A stretch of DNA of 64,000 bases from Seiridium cupressi (taxonomy: Eukaryota > Ascomycota > Sordariomycetes > Amphisphaeriales > Sporocadaceae): positions 806,001-870,000 of the forward strand of contig JARVKI010000003.1 of assembly GCA_036674765.1 (NCBI GenBank), given 5' to 3'. The position numbers were made by a program, and so were the translations under genes. Below, piece by piece: positions 45,790 to 56,485 of the stretch (positions are counted from its first letter, which is position 1; every line of letters begins with the position of its first letter). Under the pieces are notes generated by a model. It saw nothing but the letters and a program-made list of their open reading frames with translations. It was not told the origin of the DNA and ran no database searches.

Positions 45790-46558
45790 AGTATGCCTAT
45801 CCTAGAGCCATCATGCAGATGGCTGGGAAAGCTTGGCGCCAGCTAACCGAACTCATAGTGTCGTACGCCGCAGCAGCAGCATCGGGTCCTAAGCAGACTG
45901 CCGAGGAGGTATGTTTACTAAGTGGCGCTCTGAACCAGTGTCGCATGCTCCTGCGCGCCATGCTTTGGCGCATTCCAATCTCATGAGCTGATTTTCGACA
46001 TCTTATAGGCCCGCGCACCTCCCCCTGTCGAGATCGCGCACTCGGAATCTGCAAGCACTTCCTCGCTCGTCGACGTTGACACCCCCTCCGTACACACAGT
46101 GCCGTCCGACTACGCTGAGCAAGACATCAAGACCGAGACGCAAGCATCTCGGATCGAGCATGAGCAGGAGGCCGAGGAAGCCAAGGAAACCGCTCGCGCT
46201 GAGGCGGATCTAGCAAAGAAGAAGGCTACCGCCAAGGCCAAGAAGGCCGACACCATTCTCACCAAATGGTTCGGTAACCTGGGAGACGGTGCCAGCACTG
46301 CCCTTGTCGTCAGCAACCTTGTTGGTGTTATCGGCCTGTCCGGCTTCCTGGGCTACAAGGCCTGGGATCTGCATGAGCGAGGCCGCCTGGGCTGGAAGAA
46401 CGTCGGTCTCGGCCTAGGCGTTCTGAGCGCTGTTGGTATTGTTGAGGGCTTCTTCGGAGGGTAAGTTACTTCTTTACTAGGCTGCCGCAATACTCAACTG
46501 GGACCGTGCACTAACTCTGTCTAGATATTTTTACAAGGGCAAGAAGAAGCAGTCATAA
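45790..46558 (+). CDS. OM14-like mitochondrial outer membrane protein
   Basis: The favoured model has exons 45790, 45859-45908, 46009-46460 and 46525-46558 and gives 178 residues beginning MSYAAAAASGPKQTAEE. In this model the start codon is split A/TG by a 68 nt intron with donor GTATGC, a GCTAAC branch sequence and acceptor CATAG. Starting instead at the ATG at 45813 without that intron is also in frame and would give a 25-residue longer N-terminus. The middle is a highly charged Ala/Glu/Lys helix. The C-terminal half, LVVSNLVGVIGLSGFLGYKA and then VGLGLGVLSAVGIVEGFFGG, has two short glycine-rich membrane helices and ends in a lysine-rich tail. This fits the OM14 C-terminal domain of fungal outer mitochondrial membrane proteins. 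The family assignment is from memory of motif pattern. Confidence 0.75.
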
Positions 46559-47475
46559 GCAGTGGTGTGACTTTGTGTCTGCTCGGACTCAATCAGACCC
46601 TGGAGGTAGACTGTTACAGTAGATGTTGTGATTTCGACGCGTTCATGGTTCCACGGGTGTGGTTTCTGGGGGGTTCGGAGTCTCTCCTCTTCACGGCTTG
46701 GTGTGCGATAGTTCCCTCTCTGCATTAATGTGAAATTGATTGTGGACACCTACGATGGCAACTGTGAAGATTTGTTCTGTCCATTGTGTACGTTCTGGCC
46801 CCAGATCTGTTCTACGCTTCAATCCACCTGCAAACAGCATTAAAACGCTAGGCTCCTAAGGTCCCAAGGAACAAGCCTGTCCATGGACACGCAGCATCTT
46901 GGACGCGGTATTCTTCCCAGCTTCTTCTGCTCCTCGGAGATGAATCAAATAAATGAAATAACTCCCTAATGCAACAGAGTCATGCTGAGACAACTGCGTT
47001 TGTCCCCAAGTCGAGCATATTCATATACCAACCGAAGGATTCTGATGCATGGCCCTATCAAATCACAAAGCATTGTTTTAAGGAAAAAATGGAGACAGAA
47101 AAAAGTATAGGGCTTAGAAGATTAGTAGAATATAGTTTTGATTGAGGAGAACCTAATAAATCCACAACTAGATTGGACATACCTCACAAGTTCAAATGCA
47201 TCCTGTGGTGTAATAAGCGATCTACAAAGTCCCATAATCCCAATCTGCCGAAGCCGAGTAGCAAGACAGTACTCATAGGGCGGAAACATAGTATTCAGCT
47301 AGTGGTTGGTGTACCAATGTGCATGTCGATGCTATGCATTAATACATGAGACACTATCTGAAGAAACCATCTTTGATTCTATCATTCGGCCTCCCTGACT
47401 AATAGCAATGCCAAATAGCTAAAACACGGCGAAAGCAAGGACTTGTTTCGGCCCATGTCACGTCAATATCTGGCG
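46559..47475. other. Convergent intergenic region
   Basis: About 900 bp between the ends of the OM14-like (+) and WW-domain (-) genes. No open frame is convincing and no repeat stands out. Confidence 0.5.
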
Positions 47476-48462
47476 CTAATCTTCGTAGTATTCTTCATAC
47501 TCCTCCTGATACTCCTCTCTGGCCTCCTCCAGCTCCTCTTGCTCACTACTGGAAGCGCTACTCGAGGCAGCGCCTTCGAGGGCCTGCTCGTAATCCTCAC
47601 GGGCCTCCTCGAGGGACTCGCGGTCACTCTCGTCTCCCTGCGGTACGTAGACAGGCGCAGCAGCAGGAGGGGGTGCAGCGTAGACGACGCGGTTCTCGTC
47701 ATCGGAATCATCTACCACGTATGAGCATGTATCTCATCAATAAACAAAGGGCGAGAAGGGGATACATACCTAGTGCATCAGCCAACAGGGCACCACCAAC
47801 GCCACCGACTGCCAATCCACCAGCGGCGCCCAAAAGCATGCCACTTTTACTGCTGCCTTTCTCCTTCTTCTGCTGCTCGTAGCTTGCTCCGCCATTATCT
47901 CCACTATACCCTCCATAGCCGCCTTGGCCTCCATGGTCGCCGCCATAGCCACCACCGTAACCGCCTCCGTGGCTTGAATCGTAGTGTCCGTAACTACTGG
48001 GAGACAGTACACCACCGCCGTACGATGAGTCGTGACCGCGCGAGTCAGCACCAGGCATAGGAGGCCGCGTGGCATCATATCCGGGAGCTTCCCATTGCGA
48101 GCGGCCGGTCGCCTCCTCTACGTAAAACCATCGTTGATGCTGTTGATCCCACTGCGGAATCCAGCCACGGGGAATCGGGGGCTTGTCTTGGGGAGGCCTG
48201 TACTCCGGAGCTTGAGGCGGGCCGCCGCTGTATCCCTGCTGCGGCGGTGGAGTTGAGTATTGGCCTTGCCCATACTGAGGGTCGCCGAAGTCGCGGTGGC
48301 CTAGTCGTAGTTAGCTAGTGTGGGTGCTGGGATTAAAGGTGTATGCAGTGGCAGGTTATATTACTAGCTGAACTTACCAGAATACTCTCGTTCGTCTTTG
48401 CGTTTGTTGTCGCCAACGGTGAGATCGTCAAATTTGTCGGCAAGGTTCTTGAAGAACGACAT
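47476..48462 (-). CDS. WW-domain, glycine/tyrosine-rich protein
   Basis: Exons 48462-48378, 48300-47770 and 47711-47476 encode 283 residues. A WW domain occupies about residues 69-104 (PPIPRGWIPQWDQQHQRWFY then GRSQWEAP), with signature tryptophans at residue 75 and near residue 98. WW domains bind proline-rich ligands, group I preferring PPxY. It is flanked by a Pro/Gln/Tyr-rich N-terminal part and a GGYGG-repeat region. A glycine-rich hydrophobic stretch follows (GMLLGAAGGLAVGGVGGALL), resembling glycine-zipper segments that insert in membranes. The C-terminus is very acidic with EEAREEYQEEYEEYYED. Introns of 77 and 58 nt have regular sites. It is divergent from the metacaspase gene, sharing 975 bp of upstream sequence. 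Function is not established. Confidence 0.85.
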
Positions 48463-49437
48463 CGCGGGAAAAAACCTGGGGTTGGTTTGGCGCACAGGAT
48501 ATGTAGCGCAAGGAAGGTGCTGCAAGTTGGATCGAAATGAGAATAGAGAGGTAACTCGAGCTCGATGGGTCAACTACGTTGCAAAGGAAGTCGCGGCAGA
48601 GCGGCACCTATTAAGATGATTCAGACCTACAAGTACGGAGCGCTGCAACATGCAGTCAAACCCTCACTCTCACTGCCAAGCCCATGCGGCTGCATGCCGT
48701 GGGTTGTTTCAGTGGCTCTTACACTGGGGCAGCTCTATAGGTCCCTGTCAAGCGAATGGAACAAGACTTGGCGGCTGCGATATACTACATTGTATGATAG
48801 GTCGGAGGTCTCGTAGATACATTGTAGAACACAACAGGACTTATCGTGCTTAGTGAAAATACATCCTACAGGGGATAACGTAGAATGATAGACCTAGTAA
48901 GACCACCTTTCGCCAATTATTCACGAATGATTATGCTATAAATCAACATCCAGATACTGGTGCTCGGGGAAAGTTTGAGGTTATCCACGAGCCCTGGTGC
49001 AAGTTACGCCGCTTGCCTGCTTCTAACTTCCCTATATTGAGCACATCGGAGGCCTGTAATTTGGTGCCCTGCGAGGCCTCCCTTTGCATACGAATCCCTG
49101 ACCATGCTGAGATCTCGAGGGCTCCAATATAGATTAACAGGTAAGTTAGTGAGTTAGTTTGGTGCCGCTTGAACCGGCTGGGCACCGGGCTGGCCCGTTT
49201 GGCCTTGTCATCACAGGTATGATCAGCCATTCCTCGGGCGCGTGCGCCCCTCGTTCAGCTGTCTTCTGCCCCGCATCTGCAGCTGCGCAACACCATTGCT
49301 TATTGCCCCTCCTTGGCTCACGTCTTACTTATCACCGCGCCAACTTGCTCCATTCCTTTCGCATTGCCATCCTCTTGGTGGGCGACTCTCATCTCCTTTC
49401 TCCAGTCTTCATTCTTTCGCCCACCAAAATTGCCATC
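48463..49437. promoter_or_regulatory. Divergent promoter, WW-domain gene / metacaspase
   Basis: 975 bp shared between the two starts. The 200 bp before the metacaspase ATG are CT-rich, typical of fungal transcription start regions. No gene is visible. Confidence 0.5.
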
Positions 49438-50886
49438 ATGTCCTACAATCAAGGCTACGGCGGGGGTTACCCTGGTGGTAATTACCCAGGCCAGCACAGC
49501 GGCTACCCTGGACAGCACGGTGGTTATCCCGGACAGCAGGGACAACAGGGACATCACGGAGGAGGCTACGGCGGTGATGGCTATGGCCGACCTCCTCCTG
49601 GACCTCCTCCGCCAGGTCAATGGCAGCAGCAGCAGCAGCAAGGAGGCTACGGCGGATATGGCGGCCCTCCTCAAGGTCCTCCCTCGCAGTATGGCCAAGG
49701 TCAATATGGACAACCGCCTCAACAGCACGGCTACGGCCATCATCAACCCCCGAACTATCCGCCTCCACAAGGTCTCGACCCCTACGGCTACCCGAACCAC
49801 TCTCAGAACTACAGCACCAGCGGATATGGTGTCGGCGGCAACCAAGGACGCTCGAATGCGCCCCCTCCTCCCAACGCGGCGCAGCAATTCGGCCACGGCG
49901 CGCCTTCGGAATACACGTTCCAGTACTCGAACTGCACAGGCAAGCGGAAGGCACTGCTGATTGGCATCAACTACTTCGGGCAGAGTGGCGAGCTGCGCGG
50001 CTGCATCAACGATACCAAGAATGTCTCGTCTTTCCTCATGGAGCGTTACAACTACAAGCGAGAGGACATGATTATCCTAACCGACGATGCGCGAGACCAA
50101 GTTCTGCAGCCGACCGCTTCAAATATTCGCCGAGCGATGCAATGGCTAGTCGCCGGCGCCCGGCCGAATGATGCGCTTTTCCTGCACTACAGTGGGCATG
50201 GAGGTCAGACGGCCGACCTGGATGGAGACGAAGAGGATGGGACCGATGAGGTCATCTACCCGGTGGATTACAAGAGTGCCGGCCACATCGTGGATGATGA
50301 GATCCACATGCTGGTCGTCAAGCCCCTTGCGGCCGGCGTGCGATTGACAGCCATTTTTGACTCGTGTCATTCCGGATCCGCCATGGATCTACCATACATG
50401 TATAGCACCAAGGGCGTGCTCAAGGAGCCCAACCTCGCTGCCGAAGCCGGGCAAGGCCTGCTCTCCGCCATCGGCTCGTACGCCCGCGGCGATATGGGTG
50501 GTGTCGCATCGTCTCTCCTCGGATTTGCGAAGAAGGCTTATAAGGGTGATGACGCTTATAACAAGACGAAGGATACTCGAACATCTCCGGCTGACGTGAT
50601 CATGTGGTCCGGATCCAAGGACGACCAAACGTCCGCTGACGCGACAATTGCACAGCAGGCTACCGGTGCGATGAGCTGGGCGTTCATTACAGCCATTAAG
50701 CAAAACCCGAAGCAGAGCTATGTTGAACTTTTGAATAGCATACGTGAAGTGCTGGAAACGAAGTACAGCCAGAAGCCCCAACTAAGTTGCAGTCATCCTT
50801 TAGGTAAGCATATACTGCTCCTGTGCTTACTGCCTTAACCAGCTAATATTTAGTACACAGATACCAATCTGTTATTCGTCATGTGA
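49438..50886 (+). CDS. casA: Type I metacaspase
   Basis: Exons 49438-50803 and 50861-50886 encode 463 residues. The intron has donor GTAAGC and acceptor ACACAG, chosen because the last exon then encodes the conserved C-terminus DTNLLFVM. Metacaspases are Ca2+-dependent cysteine peptidases that cleave after Arg/Lys and act in stress response, aggregate clearance and cell death in fungi. Residues 1-160 are a Gly/Tyr/Gln/Pro-rich prodomain that includes [11 protein letters not shown] and a PPNY motif at 104-107. The p20-like domain begins at [12 protein letters not shown], with catalytic His254 in HYSGHGGQ and Cys310 in [11 protein letters not shown]. The Ca2+-binding acidic loop [12 protein letters not shown] is present. 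The p10-like part ends near [20 protein letters not shown]. The symbol follows Aspergillus usage; a paralogue casB cannot be excluded. Confidence 0.92.
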
Positions 50887-51305
50887 GGAGTTCTGGCAAT
50901 TGGGTACCGAGCGCAGGGAAAAGGATAGCAGAGCTGTCAAGTAGAGGTAGGCAGCACGCTTGCAGCATTATGACGTGGAATGGAAACGTCAAGTAATATG
51001 ATTTTATCAGAATGCCTGTTTCTTAAGTGACAGTAATAGCAACGATTAATCAGTCCTCTTGTCTGATTACATATGCCGATTGGTCAGAAATCGGTTGATC
51101 TGTAGCGTCGCCAGAGGGGACCAGGACCAACAAGTTGAGCACTTGCCGGGTGATCTGATTGGGGGACTTGAGCTAGACCTTTAGCAAGATATGATATCAA
51201 ATTATCTCAATGTCTTAAATTCAGACAATCTCTGTGAGAACCAACTAACCAAATTTAGATTATCATGACGTCGTTGTCCCCTTCGTTTCCTTCATCTCAG
51301 TCTTC
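50887..51305. other. Convergent intergenic region
   Basis: About 420 bp between the ends of the metacaspase (+) and the STAND-N protein (-). Only 3' flanks are apparent. Confidence 0.5.
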
Positions 51306-52891
51306 CTATCCATCTAATATCACTGGTTCCCACTCGTCCAGAATAACTCGTTCATCATCCTGGGAACAGGTGGCTGTTGCGTTCGGGGGCAAAGTCCGAA
51401 GAGCTGGATCACCTGGTTGATCTGAGAATACGAGCAATCTGACCTTGCTTGCTTTTGAGAGTTGAATGAGTCGACCAACCAGCAATTCGTAGAGCTTTCT
51501 ATCAGACTCGGTTGGGCACGATCTCGTAAGGAGGAAAAGAACAACGAAGGTGGTGGTGTCTAGTTGCTTCTCCAATCGCTCAACGATTGCCTCGATATTC
51601 GGGACATAGCCATGAGATGGCATATGGCCGTCCTGATGTGGTATGGGAATGCGCAGCTGCCCAGAAAGCCACCATATCGCATGCGCCATTGTATGCCAGC
51701 CTGGGGCCGGCGGTGGCCCGTCTCCAGGCAGTCCATTGTAGCAAAGCAAGCTTTCTCCCGAGATTACCAACTCTTGCACGATCCTATTACAGAGGTCATG
51801 GACGTTATCTTGGTCGTGCGTAAGCTGGATGGACAGTATTGATCCGTGACGACAACTTGGGCCAAGCCAGTCGTCGACTCGATCAATCAGTGTTCCTGCC
51901 ACCTTCGGTTCCCGGAGACGATTCTCGCGGAAATTGTATTGCGGGCAGAGGATTATCAGGCCCGGCGCAATCGGCGCAATGAGCTCTTCATCGTCTACTG
52001 GTTCAGAGTCGGTTGCCGCAGTGGTGCCAGACAGTCCGCTCCCAGATCGGTCCAGCCGGGGGGAAATTGATAGCTTTTCGAGGCTGCTCATGATCAGGTC
52101 TTTGCTCTGCTCAAATGCAGATACTTGTGTGTCGAATTTCATATGGTGATCTTCCATGGTCCTCTGGAGGTCTGCGAGCAAGGTGGCCTGCTGATCGGTT
52201 CCTTGCTGACTGATATCCTGGATGCGCATTTCCAGGCCCTGGTGTTTGTGTAATAGTTCAGCGTGCCTTTCTTGGCTCGCGATGCGACTCAGGAGAGTGT
52301 CAGTGAGTTAAGATAGAAAGAACGACCCAAAAATGGGTACAACATAACCTACCTTTCTTGCGAGAACTGAATATGCGCTAAGGAAATGAATAGAGTGAGC
52401 TGCTGAAGCATGACAGTGATTGTAGACTCGATCTGCGCAAACTCGGGCTCATTCATTTTCATCCGAACTGCCCCAACAAACCGCTTAAGCTTGCCCGCGC
52501 CCTTTGGCACTACCATCTTCTGCACCTTTTCCTGGAGACGCCGGAGCTGTTCCTTGCATTCGACGAGGATGCCATCGAGTCCCAGCGTCGCGGAGGAGCC
52601 AACGCTGATGCTCGGTGTGCTAATGGGCGTGAGGGCGAAGGTGGTCGCGGTTGAACTTGTAGGAGTGCTGGTAACTGTGGGTGGTGGTGATGCTATGACT
52701 TTGACCGCTTGGAAGAGCTCAATCTTCTGGATGAACTCGTTGATGCTCGCGACCCGCAGAGCGGCATCCTCAGCCCGGTGGTCATAGTCCTTGCTGATAA
52801 AGGTCTCGTGAAATGCCTTCCCCACCTGCAGAAGCATACCAGCGGCTTGCACGATTGCAATCGCGCTCGCCGCGGCTGAGACACCATCCAT
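51306..52891 (-). CDS. Protein with fungal STAND/NLR-type N-terminal domain
   Basis: Exons 52891-52353 and 52287-51306 encode 506 residues; the 65 nt intron has donor GTAGGT and acceptor CTGAG. The N-terminus, MDGVSAAASAIAIVQAAGML, and the following amphipathic helices look like the N-terminal domain found on many fungal NLR/STAND and ankyrin proteins. A Thr/Ser/Pro-rich linker follows at about residues 68-100, then a helical region with EEL- and QL-rich segments (AELLHKHQGLEMRIQDISQQ). The C-terminal 200 residues, from GLIILCPQYNFRENRLREPK to VRLLVFSDQPGDPALR, look alpha/beta. They contain no recognisable P-loop or Walker motif, so this is not a complete NLR. Function is unknown. It is convergent with the metacaspase. 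Confidence 0.7.
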
Positions 52892-53337
52892 TTCAGCTCA
52901 GATATCGATCATCATGTCAAGAATCGAATTCGTTTGAAAATGGGGAAAGCGGCGTAGGAGATTGCCGTTGTCGGGCGTTCGTGTTGCGTGAGGCTCCGGT
53001 ATGATCCTTGGCATTCCAGTATTTCCAGCGAATAGGCAACTGAAGTCCTTTCGTGACTGGCAAACCTCATAAATCACTGTGAAAAAAACATAATTACGAT
53101 AGTCATGGATGGGCTATGGCCTGATATGTGTTGTTTAAATGAGGTCTGATATGCCACCCGCTCGTCTTCTGACGCGGCTCGGAACTATTCAATCGATTCC
53201 CAGAAGGATGTGTCTATTGGTGCTAGCTAGCCTTACATGATTAAAGAATAATGAAGACATGTTCTCCAGGCTTATTTCATTTTATAGTCCAGCAGTCCAC
53301 CTCAAATCAGCATGGGTGTGTGCCTCAAAAGTGAAGT
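52892..53337. other. Intergenic region
   Basis: Promoter of the STAND-N gene and 3' flank of the PEBP gene. No further feature is seen. Confidence 0.5.
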
Positions 53338-53993
53338 TCATTCAGTCCAGCCATCTCCGGCACATGTCATCCAGTTGACAGAAACCAATTTGAGGCCAAA
53401 CTTCTCTGCGAACTCAGCAGGCTTGAAGGACCGTCTCTGGACAAACTCCTCTCCCCCTGCATCCTCCTTCTTCAAAACCAAACCCTCTGGCTCGCGGTAC
53501 AACAAGAAAAGGTACCGGTGGGGTTTTGAACTAGGATATTCTGTCAGTCTTTGCTGTTGGTCTCCTTGGAGCTTCGGCTCGGGATCTCGTACTCATCCTT
53601 GGGCCCTGGTCCCAGGTAGTCTGTCACGGGCCCTTTCGTCAGCGCAACTTCACCACTGTCGCCGCTCAGCGGCTGCAGCCCGCTTAGGATCCAGTGCCTC
53701 CAGAACGCGAATTTTGGGTCATCTGGCGTCGGCGCATCCGGATCTGTTAGAATCAACGTGTAGGATGCGCTTGATGAGGCGCCGGCTTCAGGAGCAAAGG
53801 ACACGCTTGGGGCAATCTTGCACTCGCCCGCTCGGAAGAAGTTGCCTACTTCCACGGCTCTGGGCCCAAAGCTGATGGTAAGCTTGGTGCTGGGGATGAA
53901 GTGCGCAGGAATCAAGCTCGCTGCAGAGCCAGGGACGAGCTGGGCCTTCTCAAGCGAGGCAGCTAATGCCGCGGCGTGGTCCTGAAGAGACAT
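53338..53993 (-). CDS. PEBP-family protein (Tfs1/carboxypeptidase Y inhibitor-like)
   Basis: Exons 53993-53593 and 53530-53338 encode 197 residues. The 62 nt intron has donor GTACGA, a CTGAC branch sequence and acceptor CCTAG, and splits an Asp codon inside the conserved PGPKDDSKPHRYLFLLYREP. PEBP proteins bind anionic phospholipid headgroups; fungal Tfs1 types inhibit carboxypeptidase Y and influence Ras signalling. The family motifs LILTDPDAPTPDDP, FAFWRHWILSGLQP and PHRYLFLLYREPEG are complete. The C-terminus SFKPAEFAEKFGLKLVSVNW is typical. No signal peptide is present. The start at 53993 gives MSLQDHAAALAASLEKAQL, similar to relatives; an upstream in-frame non-ATG stretch was not used. 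Confidence 0.92.
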
Positions 53994-54513
53994 GTTGAGG
54001 TGTGGCTTATAGGTTCTCGAAGCTTGGTGGCTTTGGAGCAAAAGAGGACTGCCATTGAGACAGCAGCAGGTCTTTCGAGGGGTTTTAGATGATGCTCAGC
54101 GTCCTCCGTGACTGGTGGAAAATTCCCCAGGTTGCAGTGGGTCGTTCCTTGGCAAAGCATCACGTATAAGTGAGGTGTCTAAACAAACACCGATGAAGGC
54201 GAACACTGGTTCGTAGGCTACTTTATGTCCTTGGGAGTTGAAGGTCGAACTATGGCATATGACGCGTGCTGCTGGGTCGTTCAATGAGCCATGTGCCTCG
54301 ATTTGGAACTTCCATATGGCAATCAACAGTGACTGCTCTATCCAGTTTGACCGAGTCTTGAAGTTTCATCGTCGCATGGATTCGTCGCGCTGCTAGAGGC
54401 GCCCAAAAAGAGTTATTTCGTGGTCGTATGGTGACGATGTCGCGATCTACATACAACGTCGTCTGTTGCCGCCTTTATTTTACATTAATCTATCCACGCG
54501 GTGAGCTATTACG
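53994..54513. other. Intergenic region
   Basis: Promoter of the PEBP gene and 3' flank of the single-pass membrane protein gene. No other gene is recognised. Confidence 0.5.
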
Positions 54514-55577
54514 TCAATGAAGCAACATCTTTTGCTCAACAGTGAACATATCGTCGTTCTTCGCTCGACCGAGCATCTGGGGCGTGTAAGGCGTTTGCGG
54601 CGTCCGACTGCCCGTACTTTCAACAGTGTTTAGTTCCACGAAGGAATGCGTTTTGTTGGCGTTGTTCGGAATGTCAAGTTGTAAAGAGCCTCCGTAGACT
54701 TCCCTATTACTCCACGCGTTCGGATTCCCTGTGCTTTCTCCAGGTTCTGTCGGTTTTGAGGGGCTTGTTTTTATCCTCTTGCGACGGACAAAAATGATGT
54801 AGCACAAGATTCCCATACCAATGACGCAAACAGCAAAGCCCACGGCAACGCCCGCTATAGCTCCCGGTGAGATCTTGTTTGTGGTAGTGCTGTGATACTC
54901 GACCATGGTGGCTGGATTCGTAGAAGTAGATGATGGCATTGCCAAACCCATCGCGGCACGGAGCGAGCTCGCATCAGACTCTGAATGTAGTGATGTGTCG
55001 CCCTGATGCCACACCATATAAAGCGGTTCCGCTATGACAGTGATTGGACCCTTCGAAATCACTGCAGTTGGTTCGTAATTCTCCTGTACCCAAGTCGCGG
55101 CGACCTGACTTGATGTGACTGTCGCAATACATCCATACAGTCCTGTGGCGTCCCCGCTGTCGTAGGCTTGTAGCGACGCAGTACTATGAGAGTACGTTAG
55201 TCAATGCTACATGCAATGGATGGGAGAAGTTGGTCATACATTGCGCAACAGGCGCCGACATAGTACAACTCGGTCACGCCATCCCAAGAAACCTGGGTGA
55301 CTGATTTGAACTCAGACCTCTCTGGGCAAATGCCCGCCGAGTAGGTCGGCTTCGTCACATTATATGGTTGACACGTATTCCATTGCGTGTTGTGCGCCGC
55401 GTCGCTGAAAGCTGTGCTTGATGAACGTAATACACCCGTATCCCAAAACCAGTCTGTCGAGCACTGCGCGGATGGTGTAAACCGCGTTAGAAGGGCGGGC
55501 GCCGATTGGAGCGCGCTAAAGGTCTCGATCGCCCCGTAACTCGTGGCCGTTGTAATTGGGGGCGTAGTATAAGACAT
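54514..55577 (-). CDS. Single-pass membrane protein, cell-surface type; 5' end uncertain
   Basis: Exons ending at 55240 and 55183-54514 join through a 56 nt intron (donor GTATGA, acceptor CATAG), giving 335 residues if translation starts at the ATG at 55577. The frame stays open to 55616, where a TTCAG acceptor precedes it, so a signal-peptide exon upstream is likely but I could not fix it. The outer part is Cys/Thr/Ser-rich, with STDWFWDTGVL, WNTCQPY, ICPERS and GACCA. A juxtamembrane Ser/Thr/Pro segment leads to the helix AIAGVAVGFAVCVIGMGILCYII, then a basic RRKRIK stop-transfer and a cytoplasmic tail with PQTPYTP. This layout is that of Mid2/Wsc-like or other fungal surface sensors, but no named domain is recognised. 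Confidence 0.7.
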
Positions 55578-55616
55578 GTCGCTGCCTGTCGCTGCCACTT
55601 CGCATACCACGTCCTG

Positions 55617-56485
55617 AATACCATTTACACATACAATGGATCAGATGCGAAAACACCAGGACCAAGAAGGATCGAAAGAGTCAGGAAAGGCTCAGCCCTG
55701 AGGACCTGAGCTTATTCCTCCCCTGGACCCGCTGCAGGATGGAAATTCGGATGCCTAAGCCAATGAATCGGCTAATGTGATCATCTTCATCAGGGGCCGC
55801 CTCTATACGAGGAGGCGTAGCACACGTAGACTAGTCCTGATATGGTCGACAGGGTTGTCAGATCATCGGTCTTTAACACCATTTCCACGTTGGCGCCCGC
55901 GCCACAAAAGCTTGGCCCTGTCCAACTCAGTCTCCACGCAAGAGGATGGTGCCGTTCGAGTCGAGAACCTCGGCGTCTCTGGAGCCCCGTTGCGTTTAAT
56001 TTCTTGTGACGCGAAGCGCATGCTGTTTCCGCCCTCTGTGCCGCCTCATCGCCGAGGACTGTAAGAATCAAGCAGCCAATTTCGTTTAACCTCATGCCTC
56101 TTTCTGGTATAGCTACTCCTCTATCTAGGATGAATCCTCCAGGAATTATGCTGACGACAAGAGACTAAAAGCTCCGACTTTGCGGTGCGTTAACATAATC
56201 AAAATACTTCCTTTAGAGTAGGGCAATTACCTCTACTTGTAATACAAATATGAGTAGAAGTGGGAGTAAAATATGATAAACAAGGACTGGTGTGGTCAGT
56301 GCCTGCATGGCCGCTCTTATTTTCAGACTGGATGGAATAACTCTGAAGCCTCAAACGATACATTTCTACCCATTCGAGGTCACTTTGGACCAAAAGCGCC
56401 TAATATCTACTTTGAAGAAACATCGACCAAGTGCCGAGACACCGTTGAGCACACCACACATGGTAGTGTATAAGCTGCTGATCAC
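55617..56485. other. Intergenic region, may hold a missing first exon
   Basis: The part near 55617-55800 may contain the signal-peptide exon of the membrane protein gene; hydrophobic translations are present but phases do not settle. The remainder is the 3' flank of the secreted protein gene. Confidence 0.4.
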
